A stretch of DNA of 64,000 nt from Emiliania huxleyi CCMP1516. Its lineage: Eukaryota; Haptophyta; Isochrysidales; Noelaerhabdaceae. Below the pieces are notes generated by a model. That model saw only the letters and a program-made list of their open reading frames with translations, was not told the DNA's origin and did not search any database. Below are positions 9,125-18,229 of this stretch, piece by piece (within the stretch, counting starts at the first letter, position 1; the number at the start of each line of letters is the position of its first letter). Location: the NCBI RefSeq assembly GCF_000372725.1, contig NW_005198966.1, positions 983,338-1,047,337 of the forward strand, read 5' to 3'. Position numbers and translations under genes: made by a program.

Positions 9125-12100
9125 ATGCCAAGAATCAGACGAAGCACATTTCTGATCCTGATCCCGTTCTGCAGAGCGGTGGAAAGGGCAGTCGACGACT
9201 GCATTCCGCCGTACTCGCACGTCATCGTCTCGCGGCGGCCCATGGACGGTGGATGCCCAGAGCCCACAGATGGGCCGGCAGGCTATTCCAGCTCCGACTT
9301 CTGTTGGGAGATACGCAACCAGACGGCGCCATTGGAGAGTGGCACCGAGCTGAAGACGGTGACGGCGCTGCCCGAGCCCTGCTCGGGCTCTGCGGGGTCG
9401 ATCGTGATCGGAGCTCCGGCGACGCTAATACGCACCGGCCAGGACAACGAGGCGTTTAACCGTGGCACCGCGCTGCTTAGGAATTGCGAGCTCTTCTCGC
9501 GGATGATCGCCCAGCGGAGCGGAATCAACGTGGGTGGTCAGAGGTACGGCGTGTCGTGTGAGGTCCTCAACGACAACTACGACCCGCTGCAGGTCACGAA
9601 CGCTACATCGTGGCTCGCACACGACAGGCGCGTCGATGTTCTGCTCGGTCCATACGGGTCGACGATGACCAACTTTGCGGCCAAGGAGGCGGTGATCGAC
9701 AACAAGGTTCTCCTCTCCTCGACGGGGTCCGACCCAAACATCTACGCTGAGGCTCGCACGCTGGCCGAGGAGTTCGGCGCCGACGCCGCTCCTCTCGCCT
9801 TCGGAATCATACCCAAGTCCACCGCCTACATCAAGCCGGCGATCGCGGCCGTCATAAGGGCCGCGAAGGAATGCGATGATGCGGACAGCGGCTGCTCCTG
9901 CGGCGGCAGATTTGACTCATCGTGCTCAGAGAGCCTCCGGTTCGGCTTCCTTATCGAACAGGACGACTTCCCTCTTGCCGCGTGCTCGGAGGAGGCTCTC
10001 AGATATGATGTGGCGATCGGCGAGCCGGTCAAGGCTGAGATTCCTGCCAGGCGCGACGTGGCCAGCACAGCCGAGCACAGGCGGAACATTAGAGACGCCC
10101 TCGAGAAGCTGAAGGAGGAGGGGGTGAGTGTCGCCGTGATCTGCACCTACGAGCTGGGCGCGGACCTGGCTCCGGGAGAGATGGAGGCCATCGGATTCTC
10201 CCCCCTCGCAGCCATACTCCTAGGCCGATACAACCTGCTTGAAGGTACTCTTCCTGGGGACGGACAGTGGCAGTATGAATACTTCCTAACGACACAGCGC
10301 TGGCACCGTGCGCTCAGCCCCGATCGACGAGGGACCTTCTCGAACTGGACCATCGAAGAGTACTTCACCAAGTTTAACGACCTATTCTCCGAAGATCGTT
10401 TTCACAGTGTCGAACGAGATTCTACGGGCGCGGCGACCTTCGTCTCCATGTGCGTGTTTGCTGCCGCCCTCGAAGAGGTTGGTACGGTGAACGACACCGC
10501 GGCTCTCGCAAATGTCATCTACAACTCCACGGTGAGCGAGTTCTTTGGACCTCCGGGCCTTGTATTCAGCCCTAGATGCCGAACATCAGACCCTGTATTC
10601 AAACTAGACCCTGCTCGATACCGTCCTGACTCTGGTTCATGACGTAGGCCTTCAACGGAGATGGCCAGATTGAGGAGTGGGACTTCCCTATCGTACAGTT
10701 CCCGCCCGGGACGGCAAGGATTGGCTCCGATACGCGAGGTTGCCGGCAGGATGGCTCTTGCGCGCCAGACTGCCCGCGGGCGAGTCTACCCCCTAATCAA
10801 GCTCCGGAGCCATTCGCGCAAGGCTGCGATCGTATTGTCTACTACGCGCCTGATAACGTCTCCATTGTGGTATTCCCAATGCCCACTTGGCAGCAACGCA
10901 GGTGCGAGTACGAGGGGTGCGAAAACGGCGGCAGCTGTACGCCCGATGGACGTTGTCGATGCGATCTCCTCTTTCACGGCAGCCGTTGCGAACTTGACCG
11001 CAAAGTCGTCATCATTCCCACGGTCTGCGTCGGCAGCCTCTTCGTAGTTATGATAATTGTGCTCAGCGTCCTCCTCCGCCGCCGGGTCAGGCTGCAGCAG
11101 AAGCTTACCCTAGCGGAGCAATCCTACGCACGTTGGGAGCCTCCAAAGGTGCGGCGGCGGAGCACGAGCAAGTACGTCTTGGCACTGCCACAGCGCGCCA
11201 TCGACAAATTCCGCTCGCCAAAAGGGGGCGTGGAAGCGCAAGTTGCTGCGCGTCTGGTCACCGCACCGGGCTTGCCGCACGGCTTCTTCTCGTGTTTTCT
11301 GTCGCACGTCTGGGCCAGCGGGCAGGTGTGGCCGCGCTCTCGGACAAGCGATGGGGGTACGCCGTCCCAACCCTCCCGCCCCCCTGTCGCAGGACCAGGC
11401 GCGCTCGCTCAAGGGACTGCTCCAGCGATACGTCAAGAATATCGCTGTCTTCTTAGACGTGGACAACCTGGAGGAGCGACTGCCGCGCGTCGCCGCACGC
11501 CGACGCCGGCTCATGACGCCGTCGCGTGTGCACTGTAGGACCTCGCGCGCCTGGAAGAGTACGTGAGCAACTCGAGCGCCGTCATCGTCTTTCTGACCGG
11601 CCACGTCAACGACGAGGGTGTCGCGGTGTCGGACTACATGAAGAGCAATAACTGCCTCGTCGAGCTCCGGGCCGCCGCCGCGCACGCGCGCCCCGTCATC
11701 CTGCTGCTCGAGACGGACCCGACGCACGGCGGAGTGTCGCTCGAGACGCACACCGCCGCCTGCCCAGCCGACCTCCTTCCGACCGTCCTCGGCGCGCCGG
11801 TCGTGCCCTGGCACCGCTTGAAGGATTTTCAGATCTGCTCGATGCTGCTGTTGATTCAGCAGCTGGTGACTGCGTGGGGTGCTCCGGGCGCGGACCGTAC
11901 CATCTTCATCCCCGAGGACAGGCTGCGCAGCAGCCCGCTGCCGCAGCTTCAGACAAAGCGCTGCTATCACCTCTACCATTCGGCCAGCAATCCGTGTGCG
12001 GCCGCGATCGCCGCCGATTTGGAGGCGCAGTTTGTGTCGCCGAACCACTCGGGGCTGCGGACAACAGCCGAACCGGAGCACCTTCGCCACGATGCCTGCT

Positions 12101-12516
12101 CCGCGTTTTTGCTCTACCTGAACGCCGAAACTTTCGCGCCGGGGGCGCGCGCCGACACGCTCGTCAGCGAGCTGGAGGCGGCGCTGGAGGCGGGCACCGG
12201 GCTGCTGCTGGCGCACGAGCGGCGCGACGGCTGGCGTCGGCTCACGTTCGACGAGATCATCGTCGCGACACCGGAGGGGCTCAGGACGGCCGGCGCGTAC
12301 CGGCGCATCGCGACAGCCCTGCACGGCGGGCGGCACTATGCGGTCTCGCTGAGGCTGCTGCTGGACGAGCTCGACCTCCTGATCCGGCGGCCCGTCAGGA
12401 GCCACTCGCTGCTGGGCACCGTGCTCCGAAAGACCAGTGAGGCGGGCTCATCATCGGGTGACCTGATGCGCCGACGAAAGCGGGAGAGCCCCCGCTTGGG
12501 GAGCAGCTCGGTGTAG
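9125..12516 (+). CDS. receptor-like protein: PBP-like ectodomain, EGF-like module, membrane segment, TIR-like domain
   Basis: Exons 9125-10561, 10648-11325, 11393 to 11458 or 11473, and 11539-12516 (about 1,050 aa). Residues about 90-480 read as a type 1 periplasmic-binding-protein/ANF-receptor fold (VDVLLGPYGSTMTNFAAKEA, FGIIPKSTAY). An EGF-like module follows (CENGGSCTPDGRCRCDLLFHGSRC), then one hydrophobic membrane segment and a basic stop-transfer stretch. The cytoplasmic part starts with a TIR-like domain (FLSHVWASGQ, VFLDVDNLE, SAVIVFLTG, NNCLVELRAA), then a second region with LYHSASNP and FLLYLNAETF motifs. A weak N-terminal hydrophobic stretch may be a signal peptide. Predicted: surface receptor for a small ligand signalling through TIR (inference). 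The third intron is ambiguous: a GT donor at 11459 or a non-canonical GA donor at 11474; homology favours the latter. Confidence 0.8.
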
Positions 12517-13112
12517 GTAGGTGTATGTTAGCCAGAGTTCTGACTGTGGTGGGGGCATGTGCATGTCGTTTCATGTCCATCATGTCTGTACGTTTGCTCG
12601 TGTCGAGCCGTGTTTTTCCAGGACAAACACATACAGTGGTGAACGGACACTGAGAACGGCGACACACACGGGAGCCGGAGAGCCGGTCCCCTCGGCCCTC
12701 GCCCATGGGATAGGAAGAGAGCAACAGCAAGCGGACCAAGAGCCCGTGAAAAGAAAGGAAGGCGCGGGCGGCACGTCAATACAAAGGAGGGATGTGGGCA
12801 TGGAGATGTACAATGTGGGAGAAGGACGGGTCCCCAACTCGCAGAGCAAGCATCTTGGAAGGACGACAGTACGACTGGACTCCGCGTTTCTTTTGATGTC
12901 GTCGCTGTCTCTCCTCGACTCGACTGTCTCTGTGCTTGTGAGAGAGAGATTTGGTGTGTTGTGGCTTGTGCGCATGCTTGTGCGACACTTGGTACTGGCG
13001 TTTTCGACTTCGGTTTCTTTCGTGAACGGCGGCAAATTCAGATTCGTCGTTCTCGCCGACCAACCGACGCTCCGCAAGGGGCTCGCGCCCCGCTCGACAC
13101 CGCCAGACCCCG
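12517..13112. other. intergenic with a degenerate R1 copy (12745-12865)
   Basis: Probable 3' UTR of the receptor gene, then an R1-like block (AAAGAAAGGAAGG, later GCATCTTGGAAGGACG). No gene recognised. Confidence 0.5.
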
Positions 13113-14899
13113 ATGAGCCTGCTGATGGACAGCAAAAGGGACGACGCATTGCTGCGTACCGCTTTGCTGCTCCTGCTCGCCATCGTCGTGCTGTTTCTCG
13201 CAGTGCGGTTCCACGCAGTGTCTCGCAGTGGTGGCCAACAGCAGCAGTCCTTTGCTCGCATGGAGGAGGAGTCTGACGCCGCAGCTGCGGGTGCACGGGC
13301 GCATGATCGCGATCGCGTCGGCGGGCCAGACATCGAGGCGACGGCAGCCGACGGCGCTGTCCCATTCGGTGCCGTTGCGCGTGCCCGCCCGCCGCGCGTG
13401 GGCACCGAGAGGAGCGAGGCGGCGGACGAGCTGCGCAATCTGGCGCGCGAGAAGTCTCCCATGCACGCGCGTCGGCAGGTGTGCCGCACTGACGGGGCGG
13501 AGAGGGGCACGGGAGGGGCAGGCCCCGTTGCACACGAGCGCCCTTCTCACGCCCGCGCCCCGCGCCTCTCGGCTGCCGCACAGAGGTTCGGCCGCATACC
13601 GTCCAAACGGTCCGTGTCGAAGGAGCTGTCGAGCTACTGCGCCATGTGCAGCGCCTCGCAGGAGGGCCTCGCCTCTGCCGCGGCGCACGGCGCCGCTCCA
13701 CCAGCCGCGGCCGAGGAGGCGGCCGATGCGAGCGAGCCGAGGAGCGACCTTGCGAGCGGCAGCAGCAGTGTGCAGGGCAGCGTGCCGCTTCCGTCCCCGG
13801 TGAGTATGCCGCCCAGCCTGAGTGACACCTTCAAGGACCCGCGGAGAGGGGCGAGCGGCCACGGGGCGAGCGCTGCGGAAGGGCAGGCGCCAGGGGGGGC
13901 AGCTGCCCCTCAAGGGGGGCGAGTGGGCATAGCAGGTGGCGCCTCGTCTCCCCCGCGCCTCGCCCCGTCTCCCCCGTGACTCGCCCCGTCTCGCCCGCCA
14001 CATTCCCCTCAATGCCCACACACTCCGCACGACACTCCAGCTCACACACGTCTCCCCCCCCCCCCCCCCCCCACCACCACCACCACCACCACCACTTTAC
14101 CCCCCCCCAAAAAAAAGGCCCCCCCCCCCCCCCCAACCCGCTTCGCTTCTGACGCAGCTCACGCCCCCCGCCGCGCGCTCCCCAGGCATCGACCGGCCAC
14201 TCACACTGCCGCCGATGCCGAGCGGCGGCGGCAGCTCCCGCGCCTCTCGCCGCAGCTCCCGGAGCACCGGCAGCCAGTCTCGCACCACGACGCCCCGCTC
14301 GACAGACACGTCGCCGCGCGAAGTGGCTTGCATCGTGGTGCGTGGCGCGAGCCGGGCGGCTCTCCCCTCCCCCCCCCCCCTCGCTCCCCGCTGTTCCTAC
14401 CGCCCTGCTGCCCCCTCGAGGCCGCGGCCAGACTGCGACCTCCTCTCTCTCCCCCCCCTCGTGTGTGCAGGTGCCCACAGGGCTCGCCCTCGTCGCTCCG
14501 GAGGGACCGCTCACGCCGCCTGGGCCGGGCGCCCCGCCGCCCACCCCGGCGGAGCAGAACACGTCGCTCGCATACGCCGTCTCGATGAGGGAGGAGGAGT
14601 CGGAGGACGGCGAGGGCAGGCTGGTCGCGGTGGTGGAGCCCACCTTCGCAATGTACGCAGCGGCGCCGAGTCCCGAGGGCACGGTGCGCATCAACGGCGC
14701 GGAGGTGACCGAGTCGCCGCAAGGGACGGTGCGGGTCAAGGGGCCGCCGCCCGCGATGCAGCGAGGCGCGCTGCAGATGGCCGCCTTGCGAGCCGCCTTT
14801 GCGATGGGGCAGGACCTGCCCGAGGACGCGGCTCCGCCCTCGGAGGACCCTTCTGAGGAGTCCTCTGGCTCCTCCTCTCTGGGGTTGCGTGGTTCTTGA
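13113..14899 (+). CDS. single-pass membrane protein of unknown function
   Basis: Exons 13113-13799, 14158-14337 and 14471-14899 join in frame to 431 aa. The first intron has a strong GTGAGT donor and contains poly-C and CCA runs (about 14057-14137); the second is GTGCGT...GCAG. Residues about 13-33 are a strong hydrophobic segment (LLLLLAIVVLFLAV), so the protein is likely anchored at its N-terminus. The rest is low complexity, rich in Ala, Ser, Pro and Glu, with no domain I recognise. The C-terminal exon has acidic patches (EEESEDGEG, EDPSEESSGSSS). Function unknown. Confidence 0.55.
14057..14137 (+). repeat. poly-C / CCA simple repeat inside an intron
   Basis: Runs of C, a (CCA)n block, a short A run and more C. 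It lies in the first intron of the membrane-protein gene. Confidence 0.9.
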
Positions 14900-15071
14900 G
14901 TGAGAACTTTCCCAAATTTGGTGCAGTACCTTACTCTCTGTTTCACCACATGCTCCATGCACATGCGACATGGTCCATGCTCATGGTTCATAGCCTAGAC
15001 CATGGTCCAAGAAAAAGGAATGTGTACAGATTGTGTGTATATCTTACTTCTTACGGCTCTAGTTCCGGCAT

Positions 15072-17080
15072 GTTGTGCGAGTATATGGGACAAAAGCGTC
15101 GAAAATGTCCCAAAAAGCGTGTCTCGAGTTTGTGGCAGCCCCACAGCTGGCGCGCGCTGCCAGGAAGCACCGCTCGCGTGTCGGCCGCACTCCCTGGCAC
15201 CCAGGGAGTGCGGCCGACCGACCAGACCGAGTAGGCTCGACGCCGCGCTCGCTGTGGGGCTGCCACAAACTCGCCGCCGAACGTGCCACCGACGGCGTCC
15301 TGGCGGAGGTGGTGGAGTTTGAGACCTGAGGCTGCGGAGGTGACGCCTGAGGTACCGGCCCGTGCACGGCGACTCAGCCGGCGACCGCCACGGGCTCAGA
15401 CGAGACTTGTCGACGCGTTACGGCTCAGCTTCACCGTGGTCCTCGGGCGTCTGTCAACGTCAGGACCACCCATACAGCTCGCGGGTTCGAGGTCGCAAGA
15501 GCCAAGATGGTGGCGTTTGGACATCCCAACCATCACACAAGACAGCCTGTAGGTGGTGGCGGGACGGCGAAGTGTTTGTGGCACTCGGCAGTAGGCACCC
15601 GCGGCACGGCCCCGCTGTCGGCTCTCGCGGGCTGCGGAACCGGCCCCAGAGGGGGACGGTCCGGGCGAGTGTGGCAGCTTCTGCGCTAGTATGGGCAGCC
15701 TCTATCATAGCACTACTGATCCTGGTCATTAGAGCTGCCAGGGATAGCGTCAGGGGCCGGTAGGAGTCAAAACCCCTCATATTTGAGACATCGTGTCCCA
15801 TATACTCGCACAACGAGCCTTCCGTGACCTCCTGGAGTCCTGGTGCGCCGCCCGTCGGTCGACGCCCTCGCCCCTGCGCTCCACCAACGACGCCGTCGCT
15901 GTCCTCGCCGACGTGACCGTGATTCGAGGCCGCCCATTCCAAGGCCGCCCATCTCACGCCATTGATGCAGCCGAGATGCAAAATCCAAAACCGCCGTTTT
16001 TTATGAAATACGAGCGATCCCCCTAACCCCCCCCTTGGACGCGTCCACCCTCCTGTACGCGCCACGTGGTACGCGCGCTGTGACCTGACACCTGTGTTGA
16101 CTGTTGTAGAAAAGGTATATCTAGAAGGGTTGTTGCACGACGCTCCCGAGGTCTCGGAGAAACTTAGGGTACACGTATATGGGCCATGATGTCTCAATAT
16201 GAGGGGTTTTGACTCCTACCGGCTCCTGACGCTATCCCTGGCAGCTGTAATGACCAGGTTCAGTAGTGTTGTGATAGAGGGTGCCCATACTAGCGCAGGA
16301 GCTGCCACACTCGCCCGGACCGTCCCCTTCTGGGGCCGGTTCCGCAGCCCGCGAGAGCCGACAGCGGGGCCGTGCCGCGGGTGCCTACTGCCGAGTGCCA
16401 CAAAACACTGCGCCGTCCCGCCATCACCTACAGGCTGTCTTGTGTGATGGTTGGGATGTCCAAACGCCACCATCTTGGCTCTTGCGACCTCAAACCCGCG
16501 AGCTGTATGGGTGGTCCTGACGTCGACAGACGCCCGATGACCACGGTGAAGCTGAGCCGTAACGAGTCGACAAGTCTCGTCTGAGCCCGTGGCGGTCGCC
16601 GGCTGAGTCGCTGTGCACGGGCCGGTACCTCAGGCGTCACCTCCGCAGCCTCAGGTCTCACACTCCATCACCTCCGCCGGGACGCCTTCGGTGGCACGCT
16701 CGGCGGCGAGTTTGTTGCAGCTCCACAGCGAGCGCGGCGTCGACCCTACTCACTCCAGTTGGTTCGGCACACTCGGTGGGGTCCACCGAGTGTGCCGAAC
16801 GCGCGAGCGGTGCGTCCTGGCAGCCCGCGCTGGCTGCGGAGCTGCAACTCACTGGAGACATACTTTTTTGGCACATTTATCATTTTCAATGTACGTACTT
16901 ATAGCTTACTGGGAGAAAAGAGAGAGGGGGTTGTGTTCTCTAGGCCCCTACTCTCTCTCAATGTATGTGGCTCTTACGTACATTCCCGGAGGAGGACTGC
17001 TGACAGGGTTTGCGATGAGGAGTGCCCCGAAGGTTTCTCGGGGTTAGATTTTCGACGCTTTTGGCCCATGCTCGTGCAAC
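15072..17080. mobile_element. foldback element, long inverted repeats each carrying a cruciform-forming hairpin
   Basis: Two arms of about 700 bp (15098-15793 and 16178-16878) are inverted copies of each other. A 21-bp terminal motif, GTTGTGCGAGTATATGGGAC plus A, sits at 15072-15092, is exactly inverted at 15794-15814, and recurs in diverged form at 17050-17080. Near its outer end each arm has a perfect 18-bp stem with a 3-nt loop (15180-15218; 16762-16800) enclosed by an outer stem (15125-15146 with 15252-15273 on the left, shorter on the right). The spacer 15815-16175 has no convincing ORF. It could be a foldback/MITE-like DNA element or the remnant of a hairpin-ended DNA replicon. No transposase is present. 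Confidence 0.7.
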
Positions 17081-17124
17081 ACCCCAGAAGAATAGAAAGA
17101 AGACATCGAGCATCGAGGTTAATG

Positions 17125-17153
17125 ACTGCACTCCAAGTGCTCCAAGTGCTAAT
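17125..17153 (-). repeat. partial R2 repeat abutting the LRR gene stop codon
   Basis: Reads GACTGCACTCCAAGTGCTCC on the + strand, the reverse complement of the R2 core GGAGCACTTGGAGTGCAGTC, and ends directly beside the stop codon at 17154-17156. Confidence 0.65.
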
Positions 17154-18140
17154 CTAGTCCTCGTCGAATGAGATCTCCTCCACCTCGTCGCCCTCGTCCG
17201 CACTCTGAGGCTCCACGTGCCGCGCCGGCTCGCGCCGCGCCGGCTCGCGCGCCGCGCCGCCAGCCGAGCGATCCGCGGGCGGTGGCGTCGCCGCGAGCGC
17301 CGCGCGCCACCGCCGCTCGGCGTCGCTGCCCACGCCATTGTTGGAGAGGTCGAGGTGGGCGAGGGCGGCGTTGCGGCGCAGCCCGGCGGCCAGACCTTCC
17401 GCGCCCGCGTCCTTGATTCCGTTGTACCCGAGCCTTAGCCGCTGCAGCTTGTCGTTCGTCTTGAGCGCCTCGCCAAGCTCTCTCGCGCCGCGGTCGAGCA
17501 GCCCGTTCCACTCGAGGTCGAGCGAGGCGAGGGGGCAGTCCGCCGCGCCGAGCGCCGCGCCGAGCGCACGCGCGCCGCGCGGTCCGACTCCGTTCCACGC
17601 GAGGGACAGCTCCGAGAGGCGGAGGCTGGAGGAGAGCTTGCTGCCTCCGCCGCCGAGCGCAGCAGCAACCGCCTTGGCACCCTCGTCGGTGAGCCGGTTG
17701 TGCGCGAGATCGAGCGAGGAGAGCGAGGCCGGCAGGGCGGCCAGGAGCGGCGCGACGCCCTTGTCGCCCAGCCGAGTGTCGGCGAGGTCGAGCGACTCGA
17801 GGGCGGTGAGCGCGCCGAGCGTGCTGGCGAGCAGCTCGACCGCCTCGCTGCTACCGAGGAGCTGGCCGCGCAGGCCCAGCCGCTTGAGACCTCCGCCCAC
17901 CGCCTTGAGCTTCTCGCCCAGGAGCGAGCGCAGGGCAGCCGCGCCAAGCACGCAGTCGGCCGGCGGCGGCCTGGCAGCCTGCTCCGATGGGCGTTCGGTG
18001 CAGTCGAGCAGGAGTGCAGTGCACCCCGCAAGGCTGTCGCTGTCGAGGTCCGGACGCGAGCAGTCGCGCGAGGAGGCGAGCGGGACCGAGAGGAGGACCA
18101 GGAGGAGCGTCCGCGCGGCAGACGCCAACGTGGGCACCAT
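17154..18140 (-). CDS. secreted or lumenal leucine-rich-repeat protein (ribonuclease-inhibitor-like)
   Basis: One uninterrupted exon of 328 aa. The ATG at 18140 is preferred to longer in-frame extensions because it starts a clear signal peptide (VPTLASAARTLLLVLLSVPL then an Ala-Ser cleavage region). A Cys-containing N-terminal section precedes about six LRR units of the 28-residue RI type (LESLDLADTRLGDKGVAPL, LSSLDLAHNRLTDEGAKAV, LQRLRLGYNGIKDAGAEGL, LAHLDLSNNGVGSDAERRW). The C-terminus is basic then acidic, ending DEVEEISFDED. Expected role is protein-protein binding; the partner is unknown. The start lies 89 bp from the start of the divergent SPFH gene, so the two may share a promoter. Confidence 0.8.
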   Translation of the reverse strand: MVPTLASAARTLLLVLLSVPLASSRDCSRPDLDSDSLAGCTALLLDCTERPSEQAARPPPADCVLGAAALRSLLGEKLKAVGGGLKRLGLRGQLLGSSEAVELLASTLGALTALESLDLADTRLGDKGVAPLLAALPASLSSLDLAHNRLTDEGAKAVAAALGGGGSKLSSSLRLSELSLAWNGVGPRGARALGAALGAADCPLASLDLEWNGLLDRGARELGEALKTNDKLQRLRLGYNGIKDAGAEGLAAGLRRNAALAHLDLSNNGVGSDAERRWRAALAATPPPADRSAGGAAREPARREPARHVEPQSADEGDEVEEISFDED

Positions 18141-18229
18141 CGACGAGCGAGCGAGTTTTCTTTTTCTCGTTTTAACCTGCGTTACAGAGTGAAACAGCGC
18201 CTTTTTTCTTTTTCTGGCCCGCTTCATGC
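18141..18229. promoter_or_regulatory. short divergent intergenic region, candidate bidirectional promoter
   Basis: Only 89 bp separate the two divergent start codons. It contains TTTTTCTT-rich pyrimidine and purine tracts but no TATA-like box that I would assert. Promoter function is inferred from gene arrangement alone. Confidence 0.4.

Noticed and set aside
15460-16197. 245-aa ORF inside the foldback element
   Set aside because: Spans arm and spacer, no domain, and the matching region in the other arm is not open in the same way.
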